Shown here piece by piece: positions 20,176-30,332 of a DNA stretch of 46,509 bases (positions are counted from its first letter, which is position 1; every line of letters begins with the position of its first letter). The notes under the pieces are model-generated. The model made no database searches. It was not told where the DNA came from and saw only the letters and a program-made list of their open reading frames with translations. The translations under genes were made by a program, and so were the position numbers. The stretch comes from Parcubacteria group bacterium GW2011_GWA2_43_11 (GTDB lineage Bacteria; Patescibacteriota; Minisyncoccia; Phycocordibacterales; UBA12088): positions 1-46,509 of the forward strand of contig LCFC01000001.1 of assembly GCA_000998805.1 (NCBI GenBank), in the 5' to 3' direction.

Positions 20176-21567
20176 ATGGCTTTATCACCAACACATGTAC
20201 GCGTGCCACCTCAATCTCTTGAGGCTGAGAAAGCACTTCTTGGGGCGATAATGATAAAACCTGAGTGCATGTACGACATATCGGACGTGGTTTCTGCCGA
20301 CAGCTTCTATGTTGACAAGCATCGACTTATTTATAAAGCGATGCGTGATTTGTTTAGTAAGAGTGAGCCGATAGATGTACTTTCCGTATCAGCACGTCTC
20401 AAAGCCAATAAGGCTATTGAACGCATCGGCGGTGCGAGTTACTTAACGGAGCTTGTAAATACCGTACCTGCAACGGCGAATGCGCATCACTATGGAGATT
20501 TGGTGCAAAGGGCTGCAACACTTCGATCCCTTATTGATGCTGCGGAGTATATCGCTGAGCTTGGTTTTGATGAAGGAAACGACCTTGAAGAAGTACTTGA
20601 TGCAGCTGAGAAGAGGATGTATGAAATTACCAACGCTCCAGGTCTTCACAAATTTGTCTCCATGCAAGAGTCACTTGGGGAGGCTTGGGAAAGAATTGAC
20701 CACCTTCACAACTCAACTGATGAGATGAGGGGTATTCCGACTGGGTACAAAGATCTAGATAACCTACTTGCTGGTCTTCAAAAATCAGATTTGATAATTC
20801 TTGCTGCACGACCTTCAATGGGTAAAACAGCCCTCGCACTTGATATCGCCAGACAGACAGCGGTCAATCATAATACCGCAGTAGGTATATTCTCTCTTGA
20901 AATGAGTAGTCAGCAGTTGGTAGATCGTATGCTCGCATCCCAAGCAAGGGTAGATGCGTGGAAACTAAGAACAGGAAAGTTGACCACAGATGATGAATTT
21001 GCAAAAATACGCGAAGCTATCGATAAACTTTCTACGGCGCCTATTTACATTGATGACAAGCCTGCAAACAATATTCTAGGTATGCGTTCGGTAGCAAGGA
21101 GGCTGAAGCGAGAGCATGGACTTGGACTTATTATAGTTGACTATCTCCAAATGATGGCGCCTACGGGCAAGCACAGCGGAGATTCTTTGGTGCAACAAGT
21201 TACAGAAATTTCGCGTTCGCTAAAATCACTAGCACGTGAGCTTGAAGTACCGGTACTGGCACTCTCACAGCTCTCTCGTGCGGTGGAACAGCGACGTGGC
21301 AAACCAAGGCTCTCTGACCTTCGTGATTCAGGAAGTATTGAGCAGGATGCTGACGTCGTTATGTTTATTCATCGAGAGGACAAAATGAATGACACTTCAG
21401 ACAGACCAAATATTGCAGAGATTATGGTTGAAAAACACAGAAATGGCCCCGTGGGTAAAATTGATCTCTATTTTGATGAAAAGAAAGCAAGTTTTCTCTC
21501 AATAGAAAGATCTAATTATGGATCAGTGGATGAAAAAGTAGGTGCTGAAGCTGATGAAGATTGGTAG
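20176..21567 (+). CDS. dnaB: Replicative DNA helicase DnaB
   Basis: PPQSLEAEKALLGAIMI, LIILAARPSMGKTALALDIARQ, GLIIVDYLQMM, LSRAVEQR...LSDLRDSGSIEQDADVVMFIHRED. Confidence 0.97.
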   Translation: MALSPTHVRVPPQSLEAEKALLGAIMIKPECMYDISDVVSADSFYVDKHRLIYKAMRDLFSKSEPIDVLSVSARLKANKAIERIGGASYLTELVNTVPATANAHHYGDLVQRAATLRSLIDAAEYIAELGFDEGNDLEEVLDAAEKRMYEITNAPGLHKFVSMQESLGEAWERIDHLHNSTDEMRGIPTGYKDLDNLLAGLQKSDLIILAARPSMGKTALALDIARQTAVNHNTAVGIFSLEMSSQQLVDRMLASQARVDAWKLRTGKLTTDDEFAKIREAIDKLSTAPIYIDDKPANNILGMRSVARRLKREHGLGLIIVDYLQMMAPTGKHSGDSLVQQVTEISRSLKSLARELEVPVLALSQLSRAVEQRRGKPRLSDLRDSGSIEQDADVVMFIHREDKMNDTSDRPNIAEIMVEKHRNGPVGKIDLYFDEKKASFLSIERSNYGSVDEKVGAEADEDW

Positions 21568-21574
21568 AGAGGTA

Positions 21575-21626
21575 AGCTTGCCCCGCCACGGGCGGGGTGA
21601 AAGTGATGAGTAAAGCGAGTACTGAG
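21575..21626. repeat. Dispersed repeat T2, copy 1
   Basis: agcttgccccgccacgggcggggtgaaagtgatgagtaaagcgagt; matches 26346..26443. Confidence 0.65.
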
Positions 21627-21696
21627 CTAAAAGTTTATAAAGTAAAATGTTTATAAAGTCTGTCCCCGCCTTGGCGGTGTAGGATTTCAATAAAAA

Positions 21697-22332
21697 TTGA
21701 AAATTAAAAATTACCGAATCATGGACGCACTTTCACAACTTACTGAGCTTTTAAAAAAGTTGCCTGGAATTGGTCCACGGCAGTCACGACGACTTGCGTT
21801 TTGGTTTGTGAGACAGGATCAGGCGTTTATACAATCGTTTTCAAAAACGCTTCTTGAAGCGCGAAGTACGATTACAGTGTGTCCGAGGTGTAAACGACTT
21901 CACCCAAAAAATTCTGCTCGTGAATTCTGTGCTATTTGTTCAAGTGAAGCGCGTGATGCAACGACCGTGATGTTGGTAGAAAAAGATGTTGATCTGGAAA
22001 ATATTGAGCGCACTGGTACCTATACAGGACGGTATTATGTTCTTGGTGGTACCACGAGTCCTCTTGATGCACATCCTGAGAAAAAAGTTCGCATAGAGAG
22101 TTTTCTGGCACTCCTTGCAAATACAAATGAACCCGTTAAAGAAGTCATTATTGCACTTTCTGCTACAACCGAAGGTGAGGATACGTACACCTACATTGAG
22201 GAAAAAATAAAACCCATTATTAAAGAGCGAGCCATTACTATCACAAAACTTGGTCGTGGGCTCTCCACAGGAACAGAGCTCGAGTACGTTGACAAGGATA
22301 CTATGGTGCATGCGCTGAAACGCCGAAGTTGA
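21697..22332 (+). CDS. recR: Recombination protein RecR
   Basis: LTELLKKLPGIGPRQSRRLAFWF, CPRCKRLHPKNSAREFCAICS, TOPRIM YYVLGGTTSPLDA; start could be at MDALSQL (21721). Confidence 0.95.
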   Translation: MKIKNYRIMDALSQLTELLKKLPGIGPRQSRRLAFWFVRQDQAFIQSFSKTLLEARSTITVCPRCKRLHPKNSAREFCAICSSEARDATTVMLVEKDVDLENIERTGTYTGRYYVLGGTTSPLDAHPEKKVRIESFLALLANTNEPVKEVIIALSATTEGEDTYTYIEEKIKPIIKERAITITKLGRGLSTGTELEYVDKDTMVHALKRRS

Positions 22333-22336
22333 CATA

Positions 22337-22639
22337 GGACTTGCACAAACGGTGCACCACCCCAGTACCACAAAGCTCCGCAATGGGTACGGGGCAGGCA
22401 GGAGTACTTCATTTTTGTAAAGCCTTCGGCTAACAAAAATTGGTCGCATTTCTTCGTTGCCCGCCCCGTACTGAAGCTTCGCTCTAGTACAGGGCCCGTC
22501 ACAAAATGTCTCTCGTAGTATTGTTCATACAACTTGTTCCATTTTGCTAGGGCGCTGATGAAGTGCAACCTAATTTTTAAGGAGCAAAGCGACTATAAAA
22601 ATGGGAATGCCCTTGTGGCACATCCATTTACGCAAGTCC
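22337..22639. repeat. Foldback repeat element E2
   Basis: Inverted termini ggacttgcacaaacgg / ccatttacgcaagtcc. Core 22502-22548 is the reverse complement of the E1 core (44/47 identical). Confidence 0.65.
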
Positions 22640-22647
22640 CGTACTAT

Positions 22648-24477
22648 TTAATCGCCTTTGGCGAAAATTTTCACAGTATCGCGAACTTTTTCTTCATTGA
22701 AACCGCGTAAAATACCTGTGTAGTATGCAAAGAGTTGCAAGGGTATGTTTGCGAGAATTGGAGTTAAACAATGCTTGGTATCAGGAATATAAAAGACATC
22801 GTCGGCAAGTACTTTGACGTTCATGTTTCCTTCAGTTGCGATAGCAAGAATACTACCGTGTAATTTTTTGAGCTCCTCAACATCTTTGTGCATGGCACTA
22901 TATGTAGAATCACTCGGCATAATGGCAATGATTGGAAATATCTCGTTTATCATCGCTATAGGACCATGTTTTATTTCCCCACCAGGGAAACCTTCTGCGT
23001 GTACATAGGATACCTTTTTGAGCTTGAGAGCCCCCTCGTATGCGGTGGCTATGTTGTATTCCCGACCCATAAAGAGGAAGTCATCATACCCAAGGTACTT
23101 TTCTGCAAGCTCTTTAATCTTGTCTCTTTTTGAAAGGATGGATCGAGCTTTGTCAGGAAGGCGTTGTATTTCCACAACTAACTCCGCACCTTGTGCTTGC
23201 GAAACACCTCGTAATCTACCTAAAAACAAGGCAATCAGTGTAAGTATCTCCAGTTGACTCACGAACCCTTTCGTTGACGTGATACCTATTTCCGGTCCTG
23301 CGTGGTTAAATACGCCAGTATCAATTTCTTTTGCTATGGTGCTACCTACGACGTTAACTATACCAAGGGTGAGCATGCCGACTCGTTTTGCTTGTTTAAG
23401 GGCAGTAATAATATCAGCTGTTTCTCCAGATTGTGAAATTGCTAAAAATACGGTCTTGTTGGGCGTGGCGAGTATCGGTCTGTTACAAAACTCTGATCCA
23501 TACTCCACATCAACTCGTATACCTGCGTGATCCTCAATAAGCAGTTTTCCGATGAGTCCAGCATAGTATGACGAACCGCATCCAACAATAACGATGTGGT
23601 CAATCTCTTGCAGTTCACGTGCGTAGTCTTCAAGTCCTTTAAGTTTTGTATTTCCTTCATTAATAACAATTCTTCCACGCGCTGCGTTTTCAAGTGCTGA
23701 AGGTATTTCAAGTATTTCCTTAATCATGCTGTGGGTGTGCTTGGAAGCAGTTTGAAACTCCTCATATTCTTTCTGAAGCAGTTTAGGCTTACGGGTCATC
23801 TTGCGGTGATCTGTTGAGTATATAGAGTACCCCTCTTTGTTAACGACCGCGTACTCACCATCCTTTAAATAAACTACATTGCTCGTGTGTCGACGCATCG
23901 GGGTAATATCTGAAGCCATAATATACTCTCCTTCCTTTACCCCTATTGCCATAGGGCTTCCAAGTGAGGCTAGTACAATTGTTTCTGGATCATCGGTAGC
24001 GATGACTGCTATACCGTACGACCCTTGAACCTGTGCAAGTGCGGATGATACTGCGTCAGATAGTTTTTTTTCAACCTCGTACTCCTTTGCTATTAAGTGT
24101 GCTAGTACTTCTGAGTCAGTGTCGGATGTAAAAACATTTCCTTTTTTTTCTAACACGTCACGCAACTCTTGATAGTTTTCTATCATCCCATTATGAACCA
24201 ACCAAATTTTTTGTGTTGGATCTGTGTGTGGGTGGGTGTTTTTTTGTGAGGGTAGTCCATGTGTTGCCCACCGTGTATGTGCAATACCTGTCGTACCAAG
24301 GAGAGAGTTCGGTAAAGAGTCAGCAAGATTTTGAACTGTCCCGACAGTACGAAATGCACCATATCCAGAAATATACATTCCCACCGAGTCGTACCCTCGA
24401 TATTCGAGTTCTCGCAGGCCATCTAAAAGAATCGAACTTGCAGGTTTATTTCCTGTATATGCAACAATGCCACACAT
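22648..24477 (-). CDS. glmS: Glutamine-fructose-6-phosphate aminotransferase (isomerizing)
   Basis: MCGIVAYTGNKPASSILLDGLRELEYRGYDSVG, AHTRWATHG, SQSGETADIITALK. Confidence 0.97.
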   Translation of the reverse strand: MCGIVAYTGNKPASSILLDGLRELEYRGYDSVGMYISGYGAFRTVGTVQNLADSLPNSLLGTTGIAHTRWATHGLPSQKNTHPHTDPTQKIWLVHNGMIENYQELRDVLEKKGNVFTSDTDSEVLAHLIAKEYEVEKKLSDAVSSALAQVQGSYGIAVIATDDPETIVLASLGSPMAIGVKEGEYIMASDITPMRRHTSNVVYLKDGEYAVVNKEGYSIYSTDHRKMTRKPKLLQKEYEEFQTASKHTHSMIKEILEIPSALENAARGRIVINEGNTKLKGLEDYARELQEIDHIVIVGCGSSYYAGLIGKLLIEDHAGIRVDVEYGSEFCNRPILATPNKTVFLAISQSGETADIITALKQAKRVGMLTLGIVNVVGSTIAKEIDTGVFNHAGPEIGITSTKGFVSQLEILTLIALFLGRLRGVSQAQGAELVVEIQRLPDKARSILSKRDKIKELAEKYLGYDDFLFMGREYNIATAYEGALKLKKVSYVHAEGFPGGEIKHGPIAMINEIFPIIAIMPSDSTYSAMHKDVEELKKLHGSILAIATEGNMNVKVLADDVFYIPDTKHCLTPILANIPLQLFAYYTGILRGFNEEKVRDTVKIFAKGD

Positions 24478-24546
24478 AATATTATACTTATATATACTAC
24501 TCTATCAGGTTTTAGGTTTGATTGTTAGAAAGTAATGTAGTACTAG

Positions 24547-24756
24547 ACTTTCATAAACGGATGCAGTTCGACAAGTCCACACACATAGCTTATGTGTGTG
24601 GACTTGTCCGTGCTCCGACGCTAAAGCTTTGGCGCAAGAGTCCATAGCTTTAGCGAAGGTGGAGGCACTCAAACAAAATAATACGAGGAGGCGTATAAGT
24701 AGCACGGTGAGTATTGTTTTGTGAAGTGCACGAAGGAATGCGCCGTTTATGAAAGT
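24547..24756. repeat. Foldback repeat element E3
   Basis: Perfect 14-bp TIR actttcataaacgg / ccgtttatgaaagt; aaacggatgcagttcga shared exactly with E1. Contains perfect 18-bp hairpin GACAAGTCCACACACATA-gct-TATGTGTGTGGACTTGTC. Confidence 0.7.
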
Positions 24757-24759
24757 ATA

Positions 24760-24790
24760 AAAAAACCGTCGTAACATATGACGGTTTTTT
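24760..24790. terminator. Bidirectional intrinsic terminator after rplU
   Basis: AAAAAACCGTC-gtaacatat-GACGGTTTTTT. Confidence 0.85.
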
Positions 24791-25103
24791 ACTTGATTTT
24801 ATTAACAGAAACTTTGGCAAACGGTTGACGGTGTCCTAAACGGCGTTTATACCTGCTTTTTGCCTTGTACTTCATTATGTGTATTTTCTTCCCTTTTCCT
24901 TCCTCAGTAAACTTTACCTCAACTGTAGCTCCCTCAATATAAGGAGTGCCGACCGTTGTGGCTGAGCCAGTATCAACGACTAAAATTTTATCAAAAATGA
25001 CCGTATCTCCAGTTTTGTGGTCCTTAAGTTTCTCAATCGAAAAAATGTCGCCTTCAGCAACTTTGTATTGTTTTCCTCCTGTTTCTATGATTGCGTATGC
25101 CAT
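24789..25103 (-). CDS. rplU: 50S ribosomal protein L21
   Basis: MAYAIIETGGKQYKVAEGDIFSIEKL...YKAKSRYKRRLGHRQPFAKVSVNKI. Confidence 0.95.
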   Translation of the reverse strand: MAYAIIETGGKQYKVAEGDIFSIEKLKDHKTGDTVIFDKILVVDTGSATTVGTPYIEGATVEVKFTEEGKGKKIHIMKYKAKSRYKRRLGHRQPFAKVSVNKIK

Positions 25104-25138
25104 AATCGGATGCATTATGCACTATTGTCTTAATCTAC

Positions 25139-25218
25139 GCAAGTCTCGTTAGACGCAAGTTGCAGAGCAACTGCGTCCCGATGCGAAAGAATCGGGACGA
25201 GCCTCTAACGGGACAAGC
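25139..25218. repeat. Y-shaped inverted-repeat element (outer stem plus two hairpins)
   Basis: Outer arms gcaagtctcgttaga / tctaacgggacaagc enclose ACGCAAGTTGC-aga-GCAACTGCGT and TCCCGAT-gcgaaaga-ATCGGGA. Confidence 0.6.
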
Positions 25219-25234
25219 CCTGTAATGTAGTAAT

Positions 25235-26287
25235 TTAATCCTTGTTTTCTGTAGGTTTTTCTAGGGTAAGTTTCTCAAACTCTGGTGAATCACCCGTAAT
25301 TTTTAATACATCTTTTTCGATTTTACCCAGTTCTTTTTGAGCAGTGTTAAAGTGATTAACTGTGGTGCCAAGTGCATTTCCAAGTTTTGCAAAATACTCA
25401 TCATATGCTCGTAAGTGTCTCGAAAGTGACTCAACTTGTTTCCCTATTTGTTTTGCCGATTCTTCTATTTTAAAAGCTCTGAAACCGTATAGCACCGTCT
25501 GAAGGTAGGCTGCGAATGTTGTTGGGGAAACAATAATGACATTTTTATCTTTGTACGCATAGTCGATAAGTGAGCGCGTGTTTACTTTTACCGCACCCAC
25601 TTCGTTGACGAGCAGGTCGTAGTATATCGCCTCGGCTGGAATATACATGAATGCAAAAGGAAGAGTATTGTCCTTGGGTCGAATATATTTAGCAGTTTCT
25701 TCTATACGTTTTTTTAAATCTTTTTGAAACTCCTTTTCTAGTTCTATGCGCTGCACTTCATTGGTTTCATCAACAAGTCGTCGATAATTATCAAGTGAGA
25801 ACTTGGCATCGACTGGTATCATTCCATCTTTAGTAAGTATGACCGCATCTACCGTGTCCCCACCTGCAAATTGATATTGTAGTTTGTAGGAAGTTGGAGG
25901 TAGCATATTTTCAATAATAAGCTGTAAGGAAGCTTCACCGAGGTTGCCACGTTGTTTTTGATGTTTTAAAACTTTTTCAAGATTTTGAAGTTGCTCTGCA
26001 ATTGAGAAAACTTGTTTTGAAGATTCAGAAACCTCAGTCACTTGACGCACGACATTTCGAAGTTGTTCATTTACTTCTTTGTTAATACCTTGAACAAGTT
26101 CTCTACTTTCTTGAAACTGTATATTTGAACTCTCACGCATCGTTCTCGTAAGATCTTGAATTTGTTGTTGGAGTAGGAGTGTATCTCTTGAGGTATCTTC
26201 TTTTTTGGGTTTTTTCAGAAAGAACCACAAAATAAAACTGTTTCCGAGAATTAGAAGAACTATTACCAGTATAAAAAATGTTTCCAT
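25235..26287 (-). CDS. rmuC: DNA recombination protein RmuC homolog
   Basis: N-terminal TM, coiled coil, GNLGEASLQLIIENMLPP...VDAVILTKDGMIPVDAKFSLDNYRRL...AFMYIPAEAIYYDLL. Confidence 0.93.
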   Translation of the reverse strand: METFFILVIVLLILGNSFILWFFLKKPKKEDTSRDTLLLQQQIQDLTRTMRESSNIQFQESRELVQGINKEVNEQLRNVVRQVTEVSESSKQVFSIAEQLQNLEKVLKHQKQRGNLGEASLQLIIENMLPPTSYKLQYQFAGGDTVDAVILTKDGMIPVDAKFSLDNYRRLVDETNEVQRIELEKEFQKDLKKRIEETAKYIRPKDNTLPFAFMYIPAEAIYYDLLVNEVGAVKVNTRSLIDYAYKDKNVIIVSPTTFAAYLQTVLYGFRAFKIEESAKQIGKQVESLSRHLRAYDEYFAKLGNALGTTVNHFNTAQKELGKIEKDVLKITGDSPEFEKLTLEKPTENKD

Positions 26288-26345
26288 ATCAATATACTAA
26301 AGTCATTAGTGTTGTTTGGCAAACCAAACGAGGTAAAAATTAGCG

Positions 26346-26443
26346 AGCTTGCCCCGCTGTGAACTGTACCCCATTTAGTAGACACTAAATGGGGTACAGT
26401 TCACTGTGGCGGGGTGAAAGTAATGAGTAAAGCGAGTTACGAG
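26346..26443. repeat. Dispersed repeat T2, copy 2, with nested 46-bp palindrome
   Basis: agcttgccccgc...gcggggtgaaagtaatgagtaaagcgagt; nested perfect 21-bp arms GTGAACTGTACCCCATTTAGT-agac-ACTAAATGGGGTACAGTTCAC. Confidence 0.7.
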
Positions 26444-26518
26444 TAAAAGATGTGGGTTGTTTCACTTCTTCACTTCTATGGAAGCTACGGCAGGACAAGG
26501 CGCAATGACAAAAACAAG

Positions 26519-29218
26519 CTACGAAGGCAGTTTCTCCGCAACCAGCGTTTTTTGGAAATCCCGCTCAAACAAAAAGAACTTCATGAGCTCAATCGTGGCG
26601 AGATTCATAATACCCACACCAACGAGAAGGAGTTTTTCAAAAGAAGTAAGTGGAGTGATAGAAAGAAGTGTCATGAGCGGGTTCCATGTAAGCGCCAGCA
26701 ATAACAGAGATATACTGGTCAAGAGTGCAAAAAGTAAATATTTGTTTGAAAACACATTAATCTTCCAGACAGGGGTGTCGAGTGATTTGAGTGAAAAACT
26801 AAAGAAGATGGCGTCAAGAGAGAGTGCGACAAACATCACTGTACGCATTTCTTCCTCAGGAAGGCCAATACTGTTGAGCCAGTAGTACAAGCCGACGAGC
26901 AGTAGTCCTGTGGTAAGTGATACTAGGATGATAAGTTTACGAAGTTCCTTGGTTAGAATGTTTTTGGAAGCGGCACTGCGAGGATCGCGCTTCATGGCGT
27001 GCGGGTCTCTGCCCTCAAAAGCAAAAGAAAAACTCATAAGCCCTTCCTCAACAATGTTTGCCCAGAGTATTTGTGTTGGCACGAGGGGGAGAGGTCCTCC
27101 TATTGCCAATGCACCTCCGATAACAAAAATTTCACTGAAAGAAGTAGAGAGAAGGTAGGCAATAATTTTCTTGAGGTTGTCTATGATGCGTCGTCCTTCT
27201 TCAATTGCTGAGACAATAATAGAAAAACTATTGTCGATTAATACAAGGTCACTCGCTTCCTTTGCCACTTCTGTACCAGAGCCTACCGCTACACCTATAC
27301 TTGCGGCGCGTAGAGCTGGTGCGTCGTTAATACCGTCACCAGTCATGGCGACGACTTCTCCACTACTCTTCAAAACCTGAGCTATTCTAAGTTTGTGAGC
27401 CGGTGTAGCACGTGCAATGACACGAACTCTTTGCAGTTTTGTATACAAACCAGCATCATCCAATTCTTCAATCTCATCTCCTCTGATAACAAGCTCATCT
27501 CCAGGCTGGGTAATACCCACTTGTTGTGCGATGTAGTGTGCAGTCTCGGGATTGTCACCAGTGAGCATGATTACCTGTGCACCTGCTTCTTTTACTTCAG
27601 CTATTGCTTTGGCAACATCAGTACGAATAGGATCTTCAAAAGCTATGAATCCAGCAAACACAATGCCATCAAGTAAGTTTTGTGCATCAGTTGTTTCTTC
27701 AGGAATAGAATCAATACTGACATCTCGATATGCAAGACAAATAAGACGCTTACCCTCGAGGGTTCGTTCTCTGAGAACATCTGAGAGACGCTTTCGCTCG
27801 TGGGGAGTCACTTTTACCCTTTTTCCATCCACTCTGATGTACTGCGATGCCTCGAGTAGCTTTTCTGGTTCACCACTGAGAATCAAACGGTTTGTTTTCT
27901 TTGCTGGGTTTTTATGGAGTGAGGCCCCAAAGCGACGTGTCGAAGTGAACTGTAAGTAGTCGAGTCTGGGGTAGGCTTCCAAAACCTTCTCTTGTGAAAT
28001 ACCTGCTTCAAGTGCTGAAAGTACGACAGCTTTTTCTATTGGTCTACCATGTACGACGAGCTGTGCAGATGCGTCAGTAGTCTCCTCAATAAACGCGTCA
28101 CTCATAAGTGTTGCTTGTTCAAGAAGAAACTTATTATCGTCGTCAGGACCTTCTCTATGATCTCGGATACCCGAATAGCTGTGTAGCGATGCAAGCTTCA
28201 TACGAGCTTCAGTCAGAGTTCCTGTCTTGTCAGTCAAGATAACAGTGGTAGCACCCAATGTCTCAGCGGCCAGCAGGTTTCGGACTAACCCGCCACGTTT
28301 CAAAATAGACTCCATGCCCACGGCAAGTACGACGGTCACCGCAGCAGGAAGTCCAGAGGGTACTGTGGCGACGGCAGTTGCAATAGCAACAAGGAGCATG
28401 TCGAGAAGGTCGCGTTGTTGTATGAAGCCGATGAATAAGATACACGCCAGAGCTATAACGACCACATAGGTCAAAAAACGTGTTATGTTTTTAATATTTT
28501 TTTGTAGTGGCGTAGTTTGTTCTGAGATAGTTTGAAGTGACAGAGCAATTTTTCCTATTTCTGTTTTTTCTCCTGTAGCCACCACGACACCTCTCCCGTG
28601 GCCGGATTCAATAAGGGTCCCCATCCAGAGCATGTTGGTTTGCTCGGCTAGTGGTGCGTGTAGTGCTATCTGATCTTTAGACTTGGAGACAGCAAGCCAC
28701 TCGCCTGTGAGAGCTGCTTCGTTTACCTTCAAGTCTTTTTCCTCCACAATCCGAATATCCGCAGGAATAAGGTACCCACCCTGCAGTGCGACTATATCTC
28801 CTGGTACTAGATTCTCAGCGAGTATGTTGAGTTTTTTTCCTTCACGAAAGACAAGTGCATGTCGTTCTTGAGAAGTGTTTAGTTTCTGAAATGCCTTACT
28901 GGCGCGCTCTTCCTGTAGCGTTCCGATAATCACATTAATAATGACGGCAATAAAAATTACGAGCGAGTCGATATATTCTTCAAGTAACAGTGTCACCATC
29001 CCGGCACCGATGAGGATATAACTCAACGAACTCTTGAATTGTAATAGTACTTTGGCAAAAATACCTGTTTCTTTTGACCCTATTAGGACATTTTTTCCAT
29101 AGAGCGCCAACCGTCTATCCACCTCTTCGAGGGTGAGTCCGTTCTCAAAATCAACAGCAAGAAGTCTTCTAACCTCGTCTGTCGACATACTTTCCCATGC
29201 CTTTTGTGAAAAATCCAT
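26519..29218 (-). CDS. Cation-transporting P-type ATPase (PacL/P2-type-like)
   Basis: DKTGTLTEARM, TGEWLAVSKS, MLTGDNPETAHYIAQQVGI, VAMTGDGINDAPALRAASIGVAVG. Confidence 0.95.
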   Translation of the reverse strand: MDFSQKAWESMSTDEVRRLLAVDFENGLTLEEVDRRLALYGKNVLIGSKETGIFAKVLLQFKSSLSYILIGAGMVTLLLEEYIDSLVIFIAVIINVIIGTLQEERASKAFQKLNTSQERHALVFREGKKLNILAENLVPGDIVALQGGYLIPADIRIVEEKDLKVNEAALTGEWLAVSKSKDQIALHAPLAEQTNMLWMGTLIESGHGRGVVVATGEKTEIGKIALSLQTISEQTTPLQKNIKNITRFLTYVVVIALACILFIGFIQQRDLLDMLLVAIATAVATVPSGLPAAVTVVLAVGMESILKRGGLVRNLLAAETLGATTVILTDKTGTLTEARMKLASLHSYSGIRDHREGPDDDNKFLLEQATLMSDAFIEETTDASAQLVVHGRPIEKAVVLSALEAGISQEKVLEAYPRLDYLQFTSTRRFGASLHKNPAKKTNRLILSGEPEKLLEASQYIRVDGKRVKVTPHERKRLSDVLRERTLEGKRLICLAYRDVSIDSIPEETTDAQNLLDGIVFAGFIAFEDPIRTDVAKAIAEVKEAGAQVIMLTGDNPETAHYIAQQVGITQPGDELVIRGDEIEELDDAGLYTKLQRVRVIARATPAHKLRIAQVLKSSGEVVAMTGDGINDAPALRAASIGVAVGSGTEVAKEASDLVLIDNSFSIIVSAIEEGRRIIDNLKKIIAYLLSTSFSEIFVIGGALAIGGPLPLVPTQILWANIVEEGLMSFSFAFEGRDPHAMKRDPRSAASKNILTKELRKLIILVSLTTGLLLVGLYYWLNSIGLPEEEMRTVMFVALSLDAIFFSFSLKSLDTPVWKINVFSNKYLLFALLTSISLLLLALTWNPLMTLLSITPLTSFEKLLLVGVGIMNLATIELMKFFLFERDFQKTLVAEKLPS

Positions 29219-29296
29219 TTGGACTAAGTATACCGCATGAAGCTTGTGCCTATGAAGCCGTTTCCTAACAGGTGCGTCTTTTTCAGCACAACGAAA

Positions 29297-29381
29297 CTTG
29301 CCCGCACACTTACATTCACACTGTGTTGCTTTGCAACACGCACACCGCGGTGTGCAGTGTGAATGTGAGTGTTCGGGCTTG
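29297..29381. repeat. Y-shaped inverted-repeat element
   Basis: 27-nt outer arms (23/27 paired) enclose TGTTGC-TTT-GCAACA and perfect palindrome CACACCGCGGTGTG. Confidence 0.7.
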
Positions 29382-29434
29382 TAAAGATTCGAAGCATGGT
29401 ATAATCAAAATACTCTATAAAATAAAATTACCGT

Positions 29435-29890
29435 ATGACACTACAACAAACAGTTCGTGCAGATATGGTTGAGGCAATGAAGGCAAAAGAAGAAGTTCGT
29501 TTGCGAGTGTTACGCAGCCTTCTTACACTCTTCACACTTGAACTCACGGCAACTAAGCGGACTCCGCAGGATTCGTTGTCCGATGAAGAAGTGCTTGCTT
29601 TAATTCGTCGATCAGTCAAACAACGTGTAGAAGCTGCAACCCAGTTCCGAAGCGGTAAGCGAGAGGACTTGGCTGAAAACGAAGAGGCGGAGGCGAAAGT
29701 CCTAGAGGTATATCTACCCACCATGATGAGTAAGGAGGACATACAGAAGGTGGTAAATGCTAAAATAGAAGAAATGAAAATTGTTGATAAGAGTGGTATG
29801 GGGCGACTTATGGGTGCAGTGATGCAAGAGCTTAAAGGAAAAGCAGACGGTAAGGATGTGAAAGAAGTTATTGAACAAGCGTTAAATTAA
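29435..29890 (+). CDS. GatB/YqeY domain-containing protein
   Basis: MVEAMKAKEEVRLRVLRSLL...LSDEEVLALIRRSVKQRVEAATQFRSGKREDLAENEEAEAKVLEVYLP. Confidence 0.93.
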   Translation: MTLQQTVRADMVEAMKAKEEVRLRVLRSLLTLFTLELTATKRTPQDSLSDEEVLALIRRSVKQRVEAATQFRSGKREDLAENEEAEAKVLEVYLPTMMSKEDIQKVVNAKIEEMKIVDKSGMGRLMGAVMQELKGKADGKDVKEVIEQALN

Positions 29891-29900
29891 GATTTGTTGT

Positions 29901-30191
29901 ATGGGATATGAAGGACGATCAAATAATGATAATATTTTACGTGCTATGGAAGGTGCGAGCGCAAAGGGAGTAGAAGTACATAAAAAGAAAGAAGAGCACA
30001 AAGAAATCAAAGAAAATCACAACAAAGAAGCTCTTTGGAAAGAGCTTTACACAAGCGAGTTTAATCGTCTTCGAAGAGAGTATCCAGTCAAGAATGACTT
30101 GGGAGAGGATGTAGATGATGAGTGGTATAAGGAAACTGCTTCTGTCTATGCTGATTCCATACTTAAACTTAAAGAGAGGATGCAAGGCTAA
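29901..30191 (+). CDS. Hypothetical charged protein
   Basis: ORF immediately downstream of the yqeY homolog, same strand. Confidence 0.55.
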   Translation: MGYEGRSNNDNILRAMEGASAKGVEVHKKKEEHKEIKENHNKEALWKELYTSEFNRLRREYPVKNDLGEDVDDEWYKETASVYADSILKLKERMQG

Positions 30192-30332
30192 TCTCTGGAG
30201 TTTAAAGTACAAAGTTAAAAGTTCAAAGACACAAGCCCGCAACATGCGGGCTTGTGTATTTTACTCGTATTTGCTAACAGATATCATCCTTTTACTCACG
30301 GTTCTGGACTCTAAGCTCACGGCTTTTAACTT

